DNA of 64,000 nt from Bacillota bacterium (GTDB lineage Bacteria > Bacillota > Clostridia > Christensenellales > Aristaeellaceae): positions 1 to 64,000 of the forward strand of contig JAEYOW010000052.1 in the NCBI GenBank assembly GCA_023411375.1, given 5' to 3'. A model generated the notes under the pieces. It was given only the letters and a program-made list of their open reading frames with translations, made no database searches and was not told the DNA's origin. The stretch's first letter is position 1. Each line of letters opens with the position of its first letter. Both the position numbers and the translations under genes were made by a program. This document shows, piece by piece, positions 60,886 through 64,000 of the stretch.

Positions 60886-63800
60886 ATGCCAAAGCATTCC
60901 GGAAGGAACATACGAAAGATAGCCGTCGCCTTGACGTTGATTCTAACGATTTTAACAGCAAGCCTGCCTGCTTCGCTGGCCACCAGCTCGCTGGACAGCG
61001 TACAGGTCATGTCGGCGCCGCTTACCAGCCGTTCCAGCGCGACCAACGGCATGGTACGCGTCTATTTATCCTCGCTTGGCAATCCCAGCACGCTTAACCT
61101 GACCATTTCGGGCAATTACAGCGTCAACGGCAACGCGAGCCAGTCCATTGCCAACGGCTCCAGCGTTGCGGTAGGCTTTAGCAGCTCCACAGGCGCGATC
61201 ACCCTCACCCGCAACGGCGTTAAAACCAACATGGGCACGTATTTTGCCCTACGCCGCCATAGCGCCTCCGGTGCAAACGGTGTCAAAATCGCCCAGGCAA
61301 GGGAGAGCAACAACCTTTACCCCGGCGATATTTCCTTCCGCTCTGTTCAGAGCGGTAGCGGTTATAAGCTTTATACCGTCGCGCATATTTACATCGAAAA
61401 CTACCTTTACGGCGTATTGCCCTATGAAATGGGCAACTCCACCAATATCGAGGCCCTGAAGGCGCAGGCCGTCGCCGCGCGCACCTATACCGTTAAGCAG
61501 ATGCAAAGCCGCGCATCAGGCTATTTTGACGTGTACGACACCACCAGCGACCAGGTGTACCGCGGCACGCCGTCGGGCAACGCCAACTGTGTCGCGGCGG
61601 TGGACGCTACCAAGGGCATTGTGCTGATGTACGGCTCCAATTATATCACTACCTACTATTCCGCCTCAAACGGAGGCCAGACCGAGGCAGTCCGCAGCGG
61701 CGGCAGCTATCCCTATTTGATTGTGAAGGACGACCCCTTCGACTATGCAAACCCAAGCTCGACCGTAAAAAAGGCGACGGTATACACGGATTTGTCCGGC
61801 GGCTCCAACAACGCTTCGTTGATGAGCCTGTTAAAAAGCAAGGCCGTTAATAAGCTCAAAAGCAGCGGGTATAGCGCAACCACGGCCAACACAACGCTTT
61901 TAACGCTTAAAAGCGTGACTCCGCACACGCCTAAGTACGCATCGCCAAGCCGCCTGTACACCAAAATGGATTTTACCATGACGGCTTCCGTGGGCGGTTC
62001 CACCGCTACGGTTACGGTAACCTGCGATATTTTTTCGGAGCTGGAAAGCATGCTATCCATGGGCATCCAGTCCTCGCAAAACGAGCTTTGGAGCGTACAG
62101 AAAAACAGCTCGAGCTTTGTTTTGCAAGCGCGCCGCTACGGGCACGGCTGGGGCATGAGCCAGCGCGGCGCGATGTATATGGCCAAGTTGGGCTATACCT
62201 ACGATCAGATTCTCGGGTTTTACTATGTGGATTGCAAGCGCGTACAGCACAGCTTTACCAATACCATCTTAAACGAGGTTGGCGATACGCAAACCACCGT
62301 GGAGGACCCGGCAGAGCTTGGCGGCGGGGATGAAACCGCCTGCAGGGGGACGGTCAGGCTTGTCGGCTCCAGCGGTTCGCTTGCCATCCGTACAGGAAAA
62401 TCAACGTCCAGCAGCCTGATCGGCACGGCGGGCAACGGTGCCATTATGAGCGTGCTGTGGAGCGACGGTACCTGGTGCTTTGTCAAGTACGGCAACCTCA
62501 ACGGCTATGTTCCGGCCAACGCGCTGACCATTACTGGCACGCCTTCGGGCAGCGAGGGCCAGCCTACGTCAATTTTAGGCTTTGTCACCGTTACGGCAAG
62601 CGACTTTGTAAACCTCCGCGCCTCCGGCAGCATGAGCGGTAACGTGCTGTCCACCGCCCCCGCTGGAGCGGTGCTCACGGTATTTGACAAATCAGGATCA
62701 TGGGCGCATGTGCAGTACAACGCGACGGTCGCTTATGCAAATACCGGCTATCTTTCCTCTGTCACAACAACATATCCCTCCCAGGTGGTTTCTACCGGCA
62801 GCGCTACCGCGACCATCGTTACCGGGGACGGTACGGGCACGGTCAATCTGCGTGCCTCCGCCTCGACCGATGCCGCTGTGCTGGCGCAGCTTTCGCACGG
62901 AACGGAAATCACCGTTACGGCGGACGACGGTTCCTGGTGCCGGGTTACGTATAACGGAACGGCCGGCTATCTGCTTTCGGAGTTTGTTTCCTATACGGGC
63001 GAAAGCCTGGAGGGCGGCGGAAGCGGCGGAACGGGCGACGGGCCGGGAGGGGAAACCGGCGGAGAAGGCGGAACGGGCGGCGAAAATACGGGCGTCAACG
63101 CCATCGTCAGCGGCGAGCTTGGCTATCTCCGGGAGCAGCCCAGCGTGGACGCGTCCTCCAAGCTTTTGGTGGCGGGCGGCGAAACCGTGCTTGTAACGGA
63201 GCGCGGAAGCGAGTGGTGCGCCGTTTCCTATGGCGGCGTGACCGGATACATGCTTACATCCTCCCTTACCTTTACAGACGGGGGAGAAACGGTCGCCAGG
63301 GCCGTTGTTACCACGCAGAGCGGCTCGCTCAACATGCGCGCCGAGGCCAGGGCCGGAAGCCGAATTCTGACCACCATCCCGCGAGGAACCGAGATTGAGG
63401 TGACGTCGGTTGACGCATCGTGGTGCGGCGTCAAATATGGCGGCTTTTCGGGCTATGTGATGACGGACTTCCTAACCTTTACGCAGGGCGGGGGAGACCA
63501 GACGCCCGGTGGCGGCGGCGAAGGCGACGTAACCGCCGTGGTTACCACGCAGAGCGGCTCGCTTAACCTGCGGGCCGAGGCGCGCGCCGGCAGCGCGATT
63601 TTGCGAACAATACCGCAATATGCGTCCGTTACGGTGCATGAGCGCAGAGCCGAGTGGTGCAACGTCACCTATCAGGGTACGACGGGCTATGTGATGACCG
63701 TATTTTTGACCTTTGCGGATGAGGAAGCACCCGGCGGAAACCCGGATGATGGAACAGGCGACGGTACGCCCGGCGGGAACCCGGATGACGGGACGGGTGA

Positions 63801-64000
63801 GGAAACGCCCGGTGGTGGAGACGCGGGCGACGGTACTGGCGGGGGAAACCTTCCCGAGGAGCCGGATATCAACGACCCGGACGAACCCATCACGCCGGAC
63901 ACGGGCGACGAAAATACGCTTTACGCCACGGTGACGACGGTTTCCGGCTCGCTTAACCTGCGCCGGGACGCGATGCCCGGCAGCGACGTGCTGGCGCGCA
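60886..64000 (+). CDS. Secreted SpoIID/LytB-domain protein with SH3 repeat array (cut by window edge)
   Basis: At least 1038 codons are open from ATG 60886 (behind AAGGAGG) to the right edge. A signal peptide (about 1-32) leads into a SpoIID/LytB domain (about 150-450): Y-L-Y-G-V-L-P-Y-E-M, A-L-K-A-Q-A-V-A-A-R-T-Y and Y-G-H-G-W-G-M-S-Q-R-G-A. SH3-type repeats follow near 485, 560, 640, 736, 804, 882 and 1010, most with S-L-N-L-R-A-like cores and W-C-x-V-x-Y-x-G-x-x-G-Y. Gly/Pro/Asp-rich linkers separate some of them. SpoIID trims peptidoglycan glycan strands during engulfment; long SH3 arrays bind cell wall. Whether the role is sporulation or vegetative is open. The true length is unknown. 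Confidence 0.92.
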   Translation, partial: MPKHSGRNIRKIAVALTLILTILTASLPASLATSSLDSVQVMSAPLTSRSSATNGMVRVYLSSLGNPSTLNLTISGNYSVNGNASQSIANGSSVAVGFSSSTGAITLTRNGVKTNMGTYFALRRHSASGANGVKIAQARESNNLYPGDISFRSVQSGSGYKLYTVAHIYIENYLYGVLPYEMGNSTNIEALKAQAVAARTYTVKQMQSRASGYFDVYDTTSDQVYRGTPSGNANCVAAVDATKGIVLMYGSNYITTYYSASNGGQTEAVRSGGSYPYLIVKDDPFDYANPSSTVKKATVYTDLSGGSNNASLMSLLKSKAVNKLKSSGYSATTANTTLLTLKSVTPHTPKYASPSRLYTKMDFTMTASVGGSTATVTVTCDIFSELESMLSMGIQSSQNELWSVQKNSSSFVLQARRYGHGWGMSQRGAMYMAKLGYTYDQILGFYYVDCKRVQHSFTNTILNEVGDTQTTVEDPAELGGGDETACRGTVRLVGSSGSLAIRTGKSTSSSLIGTAGNGAIMSVLWSDGTWCFVKYGNLNGYVPANALTITGTPSGSEGQPTSILGFVTVTASDFVNLRASGSMSGNVLSTAPAGAVLTVFDKSGSWAHVQYNATVAYANTGYLSSVTTTYPSQVVSTGSATATIVTGDGTGTVNLRASASTDAAVLAQLSHGTEITVTADDGSWCRVTYNGTAGYLLSEFVSYTGESLEGGGSGGTGDGPGGETGGEGGTGGENTGVNAIVSGELGYLREQPSVDASSKLLVAGGETVLVTERGSEWCAVSYGGVTGYMLTSSLTFTDGGETVARAVVTTQSGSLNMRAEARAGSRILTTIPRGTEIEVTSVDASWCGVKYGGFSGYVMTDFLTFTQGGGDQTPGGGGEGDVTAVVTTQSGSLNLRAEARAGSAILRTIPQYASVTVHERRAEWCNVTYQGTTGYVMTVFLTFADEEAPGGNPDDGTGDGTPGGNPDDGTGEETPGGGDAGDGTGGGNLPEEPDINDPDEPITPDTGDENTLYATVTTVSGSLNLRRDAMPGSDVLAR

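Overview
The window looks like a chromosomal contig from a spore-forming, high-GC member of the Clostridia (Firmicutes). The evidence is Firmicutes-type gene families (YlbF, SpoIVFA/SpoIVFB, SpoIID, two-gene TIGR03960/TIGR03936, LplB-type permeases), strong SigA-like promoters with 17-bp spacers, and AGGAGG-type ribosome binding sites. An anaerobic lifestyle is suggested by oxygen-independent (Cbi) corrin synthesis. By eye the backbone is roughly 55-60 percent GC; the block at about 35.9-46.4 kb is clearly lower. No tRNA, rRNA or CRISPR array was seen. The only stretch over 300 bases without a gene (15236-15743) is filled by a promoter, a cobalamin riboswitch and a terminator.

Layout. 1-126: end of an IS3-family insertion sequence running off the left edge. 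141-1370: Eis-like acetyltransferase. 1600-5102: LplB/LplC-type sugar ABC importer with its binding protein, then a terminator. 5322-8004: MerR regulator, PLDc_N mini-protein and an ABC exporter in one translationally coupled operon. 8050-9860, minus strand: YraN nuclease, glyA and the SRP RNA. 9947-11302, minus strand: a secreted protein of unknown function and a stand-alone FakA-middle-domain protein. 11524-15235: three-subunit molybdenum hydroxylase of the xanthine dehydrogenase type.

15304-35875 is a 20-kb one-way vitamin B12 locus under one SigA-type promoter and one cobalamin riboswitch. It starts with an exported CbiK-type cobaltochelatase, a secreted repeat protein and a BtuFCD-like corrinoid importer. 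It continues with CbiB, CbiD, CobD, CbiP, CbiA, CbiC, CbiF, CbiG, CbiH, a CbiJ-CbiE-CbiT triple fusion, a Cys-rich protein, CobT, CobU, CobS, a second short CobU-like protein and CobC. Nearly every gene overlaps or abuts the next. CbiL (precorrin-2 C20-methyltransferase) and a corrinoid adenosyltransferase are not in the window.

35900-46374, minus strand, is a lower-GC signalling island: a GGDEF protein, an Hpt protein, a REC/HD-GYP/GGDEF response regulator, a tandem-GntR regulator, a solute-binding-domain diguanylate cyclase and a solute-binding-domain hybrid histidine kinase. Together they make a plausible phosphorelay feeding cyclic-di-GMP turnover.

46444-64000 is housekeeping and sporulation: paired radical-SAM/TIGR03936 proteins, RNase G/E, miaB, ylbF-like, mutS, mutL, miaA, a methionine gamma-lyase family enzyme, SpoIVFA/SpoIVFB and a SpoIID-domain protein with an array of SH3 repeats that runs off the right edge. 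The least explained parts are the extracytoplasmic corrinoid capture module (15.7-18.2 kb), the split-looking CobU pair, and the signalling island.
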